The notes under the pieces were generated by a model. It was not told the DNA's origin and ran no database searches. It saw only the letters and a list, made by a program, of their open reading frames with translations. The translations under genes and the position numbers were made by a program. Below, in pieces: positions 54,439 to 60,943 of a stretch of 64,000 nucleotides of DNA (position 1 is the stretch's first letter; each line of letters opens with the position of its first letter). Source of the stretch: CAXBGS01 sp963975425 (GTDB taxonomy: Bacteria; Planctomycetota; Planctomycetia; Pirellulales; Pirellulaceae); NCBI GenBank assembly GCA_963975425.1, contig CAXBGS010000010.1, forward strand, positions 251,137 through 315,136, given 5' to 3'.

Positions 54439-54569
54439 GCAGTGACTCGGCTCCAGTGCATCGCCTCGCTTCGGTCACAGCAGGCATGGTGGCAGGGCGG
54501 TGCACTGGAGCGTCGGTTAGTACGCGAGGAGCGGAAGAGAAATCGCCGCAACCTTGGGCCTCGCGTTGG

Positions 54570-54609
54570 GCCCGGCACTGGTCACCCCCTGGTGCCGGGC
54601 TTTTATTTT
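54570..54609 (+). terminator. Terminator after the capsid gene
   Basis: Perfect 9-bp arms GCCCGGCAC and GTGCCGGGC around a 13-nt loop, followed by TTTTATTTT. Marks the end of the late transcript. Confidence 0.9.
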
Positions 54610-54639
54610 GACACCCTAGCCGCTCAGGCGCCCCTCCCC

Positions 54640-54692
54640 GGCGGTTCGGGTCCTTCCGGACCCGGGGGGGGCCGGACGCCGTTGGGGGAACA
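54640..54692. other. G-rich palindromic block, possible packaging site
   Basis: Contains a perfect 7-bp hairpin CGGGTCC-TTCC-GGACCCG (54647-54664) running into a G7 tract and GGCCGGACGCC, just after the capsid terminator. Such GGGTCCTTCCGG/G-run sequences resemble what I remember of lambdoid cos regions. The whole interval 54439-55312 has no convincing gene; three T/A tracts of eight bases (about 54727, 54750, 54777) follow the block. Confidence 0.35.
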
Positions 54693-55312
54693 ACCAACTT
54701 ATCGAATGGACATAGCAAGCAGCGATTTTTTTTGAGGCTGGGGATTTTTTTTCAGGCTCTTGGTGACTGCATTGAAAAAAAATTTCGCCTGCCCGGTCGA
54801 TCGCGAGTGTTACGTTTCGCTTCAGAAAAAACTGGCGTCCCACCCCGAGTTTTCCCAGGGCCTGGAAGGCTGAGATTTTTCGTCTCGCCAGCGTCAGTTG
54901 AAGTCAATCCGAAGCTGGCCCAGCTCGCCAACTGGCCCGGCGGGCCGCTGACTGATTAACGATCGGCCGCCATTCGCATGGGGGTTTGGGGGCGGTTTGC
55001 GCGATCACCGAACTTCTGACGTGAAAAACGCCGACGCTTGGACTGGCGTGCGTGGATGCCAGCCCTGCCGTCATTCGCTCGCCGAATCGGCGGGGCAACC
55101 TGGATCCGCAATTTTTCTTCTCGCCGCCATGCCACCGGCACAACGCCACCGCAACTGATTAGCACTGCGAGACTTACGGTCCGGCGATTTTTCGATAGAC
55201 GTTCGATAGCTAGCAGCGCATCACCAGATTGCAAGCTTGCGGCCCTTTTCCGTGCCCGGTAGTTTTTTGAACTCACCTATTCTTGACACGCACACAAACA
55301 AAAGGCAAGCCG

Positions 55313-55576
55313 ATGCACTGGAGTAATCGATTCACACTTTCGCCCGGCGAAGAGATGTTGCAAGAACTCCATGCTGCCGAACTCGGGCAGTCTGACTTGA
55401 TCAGCAGCATGGAAGGAATGACGCTGTACTATTCAATGCTGCGAATTGCGTTGGACCTGCTGGGCGTGCCGGCTGATCGCGAGACTCGCTGGTATCTTGT
55501 CGATTGGTGGTTTGAATATGTCGCCGGCGGCGAGGCTGATGTGTCGGATTTTTTGCGAGAGGCTCACGCGTGCTGA
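55313..55576 (+). CDS. Small acidic helical protein, cargo
   Basis: 87 residues from ATG 55313 (AAAGGCAAG upstream); the frame opens at 55283. Helical, Trp-rich: LSPGEEMLQELHAAELGQSDLISSMEGM then YYSMLRIALDLLGVPADRETRWYLVDWWFEYV. The segment L-x-ALD-x-LGV...DW resembles the last gene of the element (59729-60061), suggesting diverged paralogues. Function unknown. First gene after the capsid terminator and the gene-free gap. Confidence 0.65.
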   Translation: MHWSNRFTLSPGEEMLQELHAAELGQSDLISSMEGMTLYYSMLRIALDLLGVPADRETRWYLVDWWFEYVAGGEADVSDFLREAHAC

Positions 55577-55685
55577 GAATCACCCTCCTCGGCCAGAAAC
55601 AGATTGACCGGGAGGCGCGATACGTGCGAAACTAGGGATATCATCGTTTTTTGATGTCCTCAACACGTTCGCAAGGGAAGCTGCA

Positions 55686-55991
55686 ATGAAACGTCTACTA
55701 TTGCTGGCACTGTTCGTCACGTTCGCCGCTACGGTCTCCACGCAACTGCCTGCTTTCGGTGAAGCCGAAAGCAGCAAAGAACAAGAGCAGGTCGCTGCAT
55801 CCGATTCCGTCGTGCAAACGGAGTGCAAGATAACGCATACGCTGGCAAATGGAGACGCCGGCATGATCGCTTCGCCGACTATACGTTCTTTCTCTGGGGT
55901 GCCAGCAACCGTTGAAATCGAAATTGGCGATGGGCAAAAACTGAAGCTCGAATTGACGGCGAATGTATTGGCTGAGGCTGCCAGGCCATAG
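55686..55991 (+). CDS. Small secreted protein, cargo
   Basis: 101 residues with a clear signal peptide (KRLLLLALFVTFAATVSTQLPAFG). The mature part is about 75 residues; MIASPTIRSFSGVPATVEIEIGDGQKLKLEL resembles one strand pair of a secretin beta domain. A GCAAGGGAAG Shine-Dalgarno lies 5-8 bases upstream. Exported small protein of unknown role, one of a run of three. Confidence 0.7.
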   Translation: MKRLLLLALFVTFAATVSTQLPAFGEAESSKEQEQVAASDSVVQTECKITHTLANGDAGMIASPTIRSFSGVPATVEIEIGDGQKLKLELTANVLAEAARP

Positions 55992-56071
55992 ATCGATTTT
56001 CGACATGCTACGCATTGCACCTGAAGTGCAATGCGATCGAAGAACCCCATTTCAACCCAAAGGGCATCGCA

Positions 56072-56371
56072 ATGCAACTGCCGCGAATCGTTTTGCTTCT
56101 GATTGTCTTCTCGCTAGCGTTCGCCTCGACCGAAGCTGACGAGCCAAACACCGTTAGACGAGACACAGCCGTCGTAGAGCGACTTGACTCGATTCTGAAG
56201 AGACTCAATGAGATCGAGGCGCGTCTGTCGAATGTCGAAGCGGACCTCCGTCCGATTACGGATTGGTCGATTGACGATCTAGGCGTGATGCGACTCCCGA
56301 GTGGGCGTGCGATTGGCTTCTGGGGAATCGACGGAGCGACGACCATTCGCGCCGCCGATCGTCGCCGGTGA
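56072..56371 (+). CDS. Small secreted coiled-coil protein, cargo
   Basis: 99 residues from ATG 56072; signal peptide QLPRIVLLLIVFSLAFASTEA, then a short coiled coil (VVERLDSILKRLNEIEARLSNVEADLRPI) and a C-terminal strand region (GVMRLPSGRAIGFWGIDGA). Frame continuity to 56015 is fortuitous; AAAGGGCATCGCA precedes the chosen ATG. Function unknown. Confidence 0.65.
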   Translation: MQLPRIVLLLIVFSLAFASTEADEPNTVRRDTAVVERLDSILKRLNEIEARLSNVEADLRPITDWSIDDLGVMRLPSGRAIGFWGIDGATTIRAADRRR

Positions 56372-56426
56372 GTCAACCGATACGCAACCGAACACTGAAC
56401 CCCAGGCCCCATCAAAGGAAGCTGTA

Positions 56427-56882
56427 ATGAAGTCTCCATTTCTAACCGTTGGCATTGTGCTAGCTACCGTCGGACTCGCGCTAGATGTTCGGTCCGATGA
56501 TCCGCAAGGTCGTCAAAAGCAAATGCAACGACAGCGCCTTGCCGAACTGGGCAATACGCTGGTTGACACGCTTGCTCTGAGCTACAAGCAGCGCCTAGTT
56601 GAGTATGAGGACGGCCGTTCTCAGCCGGACCGGCTGATTGCAGTTAACCGAGAGCTGTATGACGCGATGCGATCGGTCAGTGGCCAGGACAGGCGTGTTC
56701 ATGCAAAGGTTATCGGCGAGTTCATCGCAAGGGCGAAAAGCATCGAGGCTGCTGCCCAGGCGAACCTAGACAATGGCAGAGGAACGTCGATGGACCTGCT
56801 TGACGCAAAGAGTGCGCGATTGCGGGCGGAGATCGAACTCGCGCGGGTTTCGTATGAGCTCGGCGGGGCCTTGGGTGAATAG
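56427..56882 (+). CDS. Small secreted helical protein, cargo (TolC-like helix pattern)
   Basis: 151 residues from ATG 56427, with AAAGGAAG upstream. Signal peptide KSPFLTVGIVLATVGLALDVRS, then all-helical sequence. AAAQANLDNGRGTSMDLLDAKSARLRAEIELARVSYELG resembles the periplasmic helical hairpin of TolC-family outer-membrane proteins, but the beta-barrel half is absent, so it is at most a fragment-like relative. The stop codon is followed by about 110 bp before the next gene. Confidence 0.7.
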   Translation: MKSPFLTVGIVLATVGLALDVRSDDPQGRQKQMQRQRLAELGNTLVDTLALSYKQRLVEYEDGRSQPDRLIAVNRELYDAMRSVSGQDRRVHAKVIGEFIARAKSIEAAAQANLDNGRGTSMDLLDAKSARLRAEIELARVSYELGGALGE

Positions 56883-56991
56883 GCTAGGCTATGCGTTGAC
56901 ACCGGAGCGGGGCGAGTTGACGTTTGGCAATGGTTGGTCTAACGCGCCCGCCCGCATAACGCTACCGTTATTCGGCAAATCGTAGTGCCTC

Positions 56992-57426
56992 ATGACTGAC
57001 GATAAAACTTTCCTGGCCGAGTTCGAGGCATGTCGCTGGCCTCTCAGCAAATGGCACCATCGAGACCATATCAAACTTGCGTATCTCTACCTTTGTCGGT
57101 ATTCGTTTGATGAGGCGCTTGCAAGGATACGTGGCGGCATCAAGGCCCATAACGCCGCCCATCAGTTGCAGGACTTGCCGGCAAGTGGATATCACGAGAC
57201 GGTTACACGCGCGTGGTTGTCCTTGGTGCAATTTGTGATTGGTGAGTATGGGCGATCTGTGAATGCAGATGATTTTTACGAGAGCCACCCGGAGCTATCG
57301 CAGAAAAAGACGCTCCGTTTGTTTTACTCACGCGAGCGAATCATGTCGCCGGAGGCGAAGGCCTCGTTCTGCAAACCCGACCTTACCGCATTCCCAGTCG
57401 GCAGAGATCGAAAGAACGGCAGATGA
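56992..57426 (+). CDS. Conserved protein with WHHRDH motif, cargo
   Basis: 144 residues, soluble. FLAEFEACRWPLSKWHHRDHIKLAYLYLCRYSFDEALARIRGGIKAHNAAH...GYHETVTRAWLSLVQ matches a widespread small helical family of unknown function found scattered in many bacteria; the conserved H-H-R-D-H and GYHET histidines suggest a metal or ligand site. It has no signal peptide, unlike its three upstream neighbours. Confidence 0.8.
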   Translation: MTDDKTFLAEFEACRWPLSKWHHRDHIKLAYLYLCRYSFDEALARIRGGIKAHNAAHQLQDLPASGYHETVTRAWLSLVQFVIGEYGRSVNADDFYESHPELSQKKTLRLFYSRERIMSPEAKASFCKPDLTAFPVGRDRKNGR

Positions 57427-57532
57427 CAATTGCGTGAACCGGAGCGACGAAATCTGAAAGCCAAGAGCGTAGCATCGCCGCCCGGTTACGCTTGTCGATC
57501 TCTGAGCTGGGTGAACCCTTTTCGCGAAGCTT

Positions 57533-58252
57533 GTGTCCCCATCGAGTGGAAACCTTCACAAACGGACTGCCGACGTGCCTGAATCAAACACCTCAACAGT
57601 GACGCCACGCGTCGCCGCAGTGCAGTTTAAGATGCTGCACATTCAATTCCGTGCGTTAAGAATTGGGGAGGACCGTGAACGACTTAACTCGCAAACGCTC
57701 ACGGACAACCGTGACCAAATCAAGCAGATGCGCAATGTGGCGTACGGCTTCATTGACACGATGGTCTGCATGGAGCATATCGTCGGCGTAATCAATGACA
57801 TCCTTTCGACGTCGGAACTCCGCGATAAAATGGATCGCGAGATATTGACTGTGCTGAACGCGTCCAAGAAGGCCGCTGAGAAATGGAAGCCCGTACGAAA
57901 TCGCGTGGGAGGGCATCTCTGTATTGACGTATTCGAGTCGTTCTGCACCGAGCACAACTATCAAGGCGTGTTTCTTAGCGACGACCTCGAGGCCGATCTT
58001 GGGCTGCTTAACATGCTTGCAATTGGCAGCGCCATTAACGACGCTCGCAAGACGTGTGACATTTTTCACCGCGACATCAATATTATGCATATGCCCGATA
58101 TGAGAATACTGGTCAATCAGCTTAACGAAGACTGCACGACCGCACTGAGCTATTTCGATCCCGTCAGTCGATTCATGTACGATGTAGGGAGGGAGGAGAA
58201 GCTTGCGGCCGCTCATCCCGACGATACCGTCGGGATTGTTCAAGGAGAGTGA
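57533..58252 (+). CDS. Protein of unknown function, cargo
   Basis: Up to 239 residues from GTG 57533; GTG 57575 or ATG 57632 (MLHIQFRALRIGEDRERL) are possible starts. Helical, soluble; recognisable stretches are DQIKQMRNVAYGFIDTMVCMEHIVGVINDIL, AAEKWKPVRNRVGGHLCIDVFESFCTEHNYQGVFLSDDLE and DPVSRFMYDVGREEKL. The WKPVRNRVGGH string resembles a conserved motif in uncharacterised HEPN-like helical proteins (R...H), which is only a hint. No membrane segment. Confidence 0.7.
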   Translation: MSPSSGNLHKRTADVPESNTSTVTPRVAAVQFKMLHIQFRALRIGEDRERLNSQTLTDNRDQIKQMRNVAYGFIDTMVCMEHIVGVINDILSTSELRDKMDREILTVLNASKKAAEKWKPVRNRVGGHLCIDVFESFCTEHNYQGVFLSDDLEADLGLLNMLAIGSAINDARKTCDIFHRDINIMHMPDMRILVNQLNEDCTTALSYFDPVSRFMYDVGREEKLAAAHPDDTVGIVQGE

Positions 58253-58302
58253 TCGGATAACCAAGTCGCGCACACGAAGGCCCGCATGACGCAATTACAA
58301 AT

Positions 58303-58335
58303 GCAACCACATTTACGGTCCGTAAATGTGGTTGC
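58303..58335. promoter_or_regulatory. 33-bp near-perfect palindrome upstream of the lipoprotein gene
   Basis: Two perfect 16-nt arms, GCAACCACATTTACGG and its reverse complement, separated by a single T. It lies 50 bp after the previous gene and 37 bp before the lipoprotein start. No T tract follows, so an operator for a dimeric regulator or an RNA hairpin is more likely than a terminator. Confidence 0.75.
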
Positions 58336-58372
58336 CGTTATCGACCGAAATCTAAATCGATTTAATTCCTTC

Positions 58373-58900
58373 ATGAAGTTTTCAGTCTTGCTCGTTGCGA
58401 ATGCGATTTCGTTGGCTTTGATCGGCTGTGGTCCGGCTGGCGATTCCACGTCGGCCCGACTGCCTGCGTCGAACAATATGGACGTTGTGTCTCGCTTGCT
58501 TGATTGTGGGTTCGCTGAGTCCAAACGCTGGGATGCACTTGGAACACAGTTCGTTGAATACAAGCGAACAGATGGCGAAGCATTGCTTCAAGCGACGGTT
58601 TGCGAGAAATGGACACAAATTGCTGTCATCGTACCTTCGGCTGCGGGTGATGACGTTGACCGTATCTCGTCCGCGATTCGATCCGCCGAATCTGTCGTTG
58701 AATTAATGGTCGCCGACCCCATGACGATTTCGCGCTTGTACGACGATAAAAACTTGATTCTGACCGATGGCGATGGAGTGCCACGCAAATCGTCCGAGGT
58801 GATCTCCGGGCCTTGGACTGTCAGTGCAACTCACTACATGTCGGCATTGCGTGGTGCCGACATTCAAACGCTCGCCATGTTTACCCTTTCCTTGAACTAG
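58373..58900 (+). CDS. Small lipoprotein, cargo
   Basis: 175 residues from ATG 58373. The N-terminus KFSVLLVANAISLALIGCGPAG is a lipoprotein signal with lipobox LIGC, so the mature protein is lipid-anchored at Cys18. The rest (MDVVSRLLDCGFAESKRWDALGTQFVEYKRTDGEALLQATVCEKWTQIAVI) is a compact alpha/beta domain with no family I know. The frame opens at 58286, but that start would bury the lipobox. Confidence 0.75.
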   Translation: MKFSVLLVANAISLALIGCGPAGDSTSARLPASNNMDVVSRLLDCGFAESKRWDALGTQFVEYKRTDGEALLQATVCEKWTQIAVIVPSAAGDDVDRISSAIRSAESVVELMVADPMTISRLYDDKNLILTDGDGVPRKSSEVISGPWTVSATHYMSALRGADIQTLAMFTLSLN

Positions 58901-59057
58901 CATTGCCCGGGCCACAAGATTAAGGAGAACCACGCGCTGCCACCGGAGCGACTGCGTTAGCCGGTCTGCCCTGGTTTGGCAGATCCCCACCGTTCCGCAT
59001 ATCGCTACAATGGTCGACTAGAACCAAGAAGCCTGACCAAAGCGACACGAGACCGCA

Positions 59058-59471
59058 ATGACACCTCGCATCATGCGTTACCGACTGCGAACCCTGCTCG
59101 CTTTGCTTGCCGTGATCGCTTTGCTTCTGGCAGCAATCCCGCCAATCTACCGGTGGTACAACTCTATTCCGCTTTCCTCCGTGGTCGCTGCATTCAATGG
59201 TTCGCATCATGAACACGCCATAACGGAAGCTGAAATTACCGCTGCGATCAAATCCCAGCTTCCCACGCTTAGAGCCCCCGCGAGCGTGAGAGCAACACTT
59301 CGCCAAATTGCGAAAAGCAGAAGGGTTCCGCTATCGACGACCATCAACCGTTTTCGTGACACGCCATCTGCGGCGACAGGCGAATACTACTGGGTCACCA
59401 GCCTTGACTTCATGACTGGGCCAAAATCCGGCTTCGCTATTCGGGTGCGCGAAACTCGAAGCAATGACTGA
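59058..59471 (+). CDS. Small membrane-anchored protein with planctomycete LRTLL motif
   Basis: 137 residues. The start RYRLRTLLALLAVIALLLAAIPPIYRW is the R/F-x-LRTLL N-terminal anchor recurring in many planctomycete proteins. The remainder is soluble (ITEAEITAAIKSQLPTLRAPASVRATLRQIAKSRRVPLS; YYWVTSLDFMTGPKSGFAIRVRE). Function unknown. Its stop overlaps the start of the next small frame. Confidence 0.7.
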   Translation: MTPRIMRYRLRTLLALLAVIALLLAAIPPIYRWYNSIPLSSVVAAFNGSHHEHAITEAEITAAIKSQLPTLRAPASVRATLRQIAKSRRVPLSTTINRFRDTPSAATGEYYWVTSLDFMTGPKSGFAIRVRETRSND

Positions 59472-59688
59472 CCGCTGCTCTCACTTAGGCGGTTACGCAG
59501 GTGATTGCGTCAGAAAAGGATTGAAGCGTCCTGAGTTTTCACTGAGGACGCTTCTCGCGCTGATGACAATCGACTCGGTCTGTTTCGCATATAGAAGACT
59601 CGGGCGCATTTGGCCGTTCGCTCTTGCGGAGCCCGGAATCCGTGTTAACGTCGATGGGTCAGGGCGACTTTGCTCCGCGATCATCTAG
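59464..59688 (+). pseudogene. Truncated LRTLL-type membrane protein
   Basis: 74 codons: RPEFSLRTLLALMTIDSVCFAYRRLGRIWPFALAEPGIRV. The FSLRTLLALMTI start is the same planctomycete motif as the preceding gene, but the helix is interrupted by charged residues and the frame stops early. It overlaps the previous gene by 8 bp. Looks like a decayed duplicate rather than a functional gene. Confidence 0.45.
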
Positions 59689-59728
59689 CCCACCTTCGTT
59701 GAAAGATCCACTAACAAAGGAATTAATT

Positions 59729-60061
59729 ATGCCTTCCGCCAATTGCATTGCCGTTTCCACGCCGGCGCGCATTCTGGATTTGCTCTATCGCCAGCGAATT
59801 CGAAAACAAAACGTGCTGCGACGATACCAAGACGTCGAGATAGAGTGTCTCATCGATGAGATCGACTGCGAGAGTGTCCACGGCCTACTGTCACTCGCAC
59901 TCGATATGCTCGGGGTTGTCGACGCGGACGAAATCCGCCAAGACGCGATCGAAGATTGGTACGATTTAATCGAGACGCGCTACGCACACCCGGCGGTATC
60001 GGAGGCGATCATCAACCAATTTTTAGAATCACTTGCGTCAAAAAGAACTAGCCCGACCTAG
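59729..60061 (+). CDS. Small acidic helical protein, last gene of the element
   Basis: 110 residues from ATG 59729, with AAAGGAATT upstream. Helical, acidic: TPARILDLLYRQRIRKQNVLRRYQDVEIECLIDEI...LLSLALDMLGVVDADEIRQDAIEDWYDLIETRY. The LSLALDMLGV-x5-6-RQ..IEDW block aligns by eye with the small gene at 55313. Function unknown. Confidence 0.7.
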   Translation: MPSANCIAVSTPARILDLLYRQRIRKQNVLRRYQDVEIECLIDEIDCESVHGLLSLALDMLGVVDADEIRQDAIEDWYDLIETRYAHPAVSEAIINQFLESLASKRTSPT

Positions 60062-60177
60062 TGACCAGACGTGTCACCCTCGCTCGCCTCGGATTCGTAC
60101 CGAACGATCTAACGATCATTTAGCAGCGGGATTGCCTAGCTCAGGTGAGGCCTCGCGTACCGCCTGAAAGAAAAAAA

Positions 60178-60200
60178 GGGTTCACAAAAGGGTTCAACGA
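60178..60200 (+). promoter_or_regulatory. Right arm-type repeats
   Basis: GGGTTCACAAA (60178-60188, partial match) and exact GGGTTCAACGA (60190-60200), the same 11-mer present three times at the left end. They lie 57 bp inside attR, in the same orientation as the left copies. Confidence 0.65.
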
Positions 60201-60256
60201 AAATGCGTTTTACCGGGCGAATAACGCCACAGCGGCTCATTCGACACGTCATCTGA

Positions 60257-60283
60257 CAGGTTCGAATCCTGTCGCCCCGATTT
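60257..60283 (+). repeat. attR, 27-bp direct repeat
   Basis: Identical to 46030-46056. Here it is only the 3' fragment of tRNA-Pro: no cloverleaf can form from the sequence to its left. Confidence 0.95.
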
Positions 60284-60291
60284 GAATTCAA

Positions 60292-60329
60292 AACAGCTCG
60301 TCACATTCATTTGTGGCGAGCTGTTTTTC
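60292..60329 (+). terminator. Displaced native tRNA-Pro terminator
   Basis: AACAGCTCG-T-CACA and TGTG-G-CGAGCTGTT form a 14-bp stem (one T-G wobble) with TTTTTC after it, 8 bp beyond attR. Before insertion it would have followed tRNA-Pro directly. Confidence 0.85.
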
Positions 60330-60943
60330 GTTTGGCGGCATCGACTTGCGGATCGGTTACACCCCACCCTGGTCGGTCCAAACTGAAGACCCGCTGCGGG
60401 CGGAAAAGGCGGAGCCAATCCCGCAAGCCAGCGGTTCGAGCAAACCACTGTCGAGAAAAGAGTGGTGCGGGGCTCAAAATTGGTCGCCACTTTTGCTACA
60501 GGAAAACGCACGAAGAGTTGCGGCACTAGCCGGACGCCGTGAAAGAGCGAGTGACGGCATTTGCATTCGCGGCCGCTGGCGAATCCGACAAGGTTATCGA
60601 CGTCCTTGCGCTCGAGGCAGCATCGGCGCATTCCAGACGCCATTGGTCGACGGACAATAGCCCTTGATGACGACCGGATGCAGAATTGCTTTTCAGCGTA
60701 GTGGACGAGGCGAGACGACCTTACCTACGGCACATCGCAGGGACTCGTAACTTCGTCCGAAAAAAATTGTTGGCGATGCCCCCCATCACTCCGCCACTCA
60801 TCCGAAGCGTCTGCCGATGGGTGATCGCAACGATGAAAATCCCAATGCAGTTGAGAAAGAGCTTCGGAGATTGACGCGATGTCGTCTTGGTAAACCAAGC
60901 CGTGTCGGCGGCCGGGGACTCGTATTGGCATGACCGCGATGGC
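60330..60943. other. Intergenic or decayed sequence right of the element
   Basis: Several overlapping short frames exist, but none has a convincing start or family. A short plus-strand stretch near 60550-60665 (VTAFAFAAAGESDKVIDVLALEAASAHSR) looks protein-like and may be the remnant of a lost gene. Confidence 0.4.

Larger units (their letters stand above)
46030..60283 (+). mobile_element. tRNA-Pro integrative element encoding replication module and major capsid protein (phage-satellite-like)
   Basis: Bounded by an exact 27-bp direct repeat of the tRNA-Pro 3' end (46030-46056 and 60257-60283), predicting a 14,227-bp circle on excision. Gene order: integrase, HTH protein, primase-helicase, iteron region, zinc-ribbon protein, beta-rich protein, coiled-coil protein, HK97-fold capsid protein, terminator, then small cargo genes. 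All recognisable genes lie on the plus strand. No terminase, portal, protease, tail, lysis, conjugation or relaxase gene is visible, so it is neither a complete prophage nor an ICE. The set matches what is known of phage satellites that encode their own capsid. A decayed prophage is the main alternative, but the tight, intact, overlapping late module argues against it. Confidence 0.88.

Noticed and set aside
54442..54735. 97-codon frame after the capsid gene
   Set aside because: Runs through the terminator hairpin and the G-rich block; no start signal or protein character.
46030..60283. Integrative conjugative element
   Set aside because: No relaxase, coupling protein or type IV secretion gene can be seen.
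60194..60643. 149-codon minus-strand frame across attR
   Set aside because: Crosses the element border and the terminator hairpin; sequence has no domain character.
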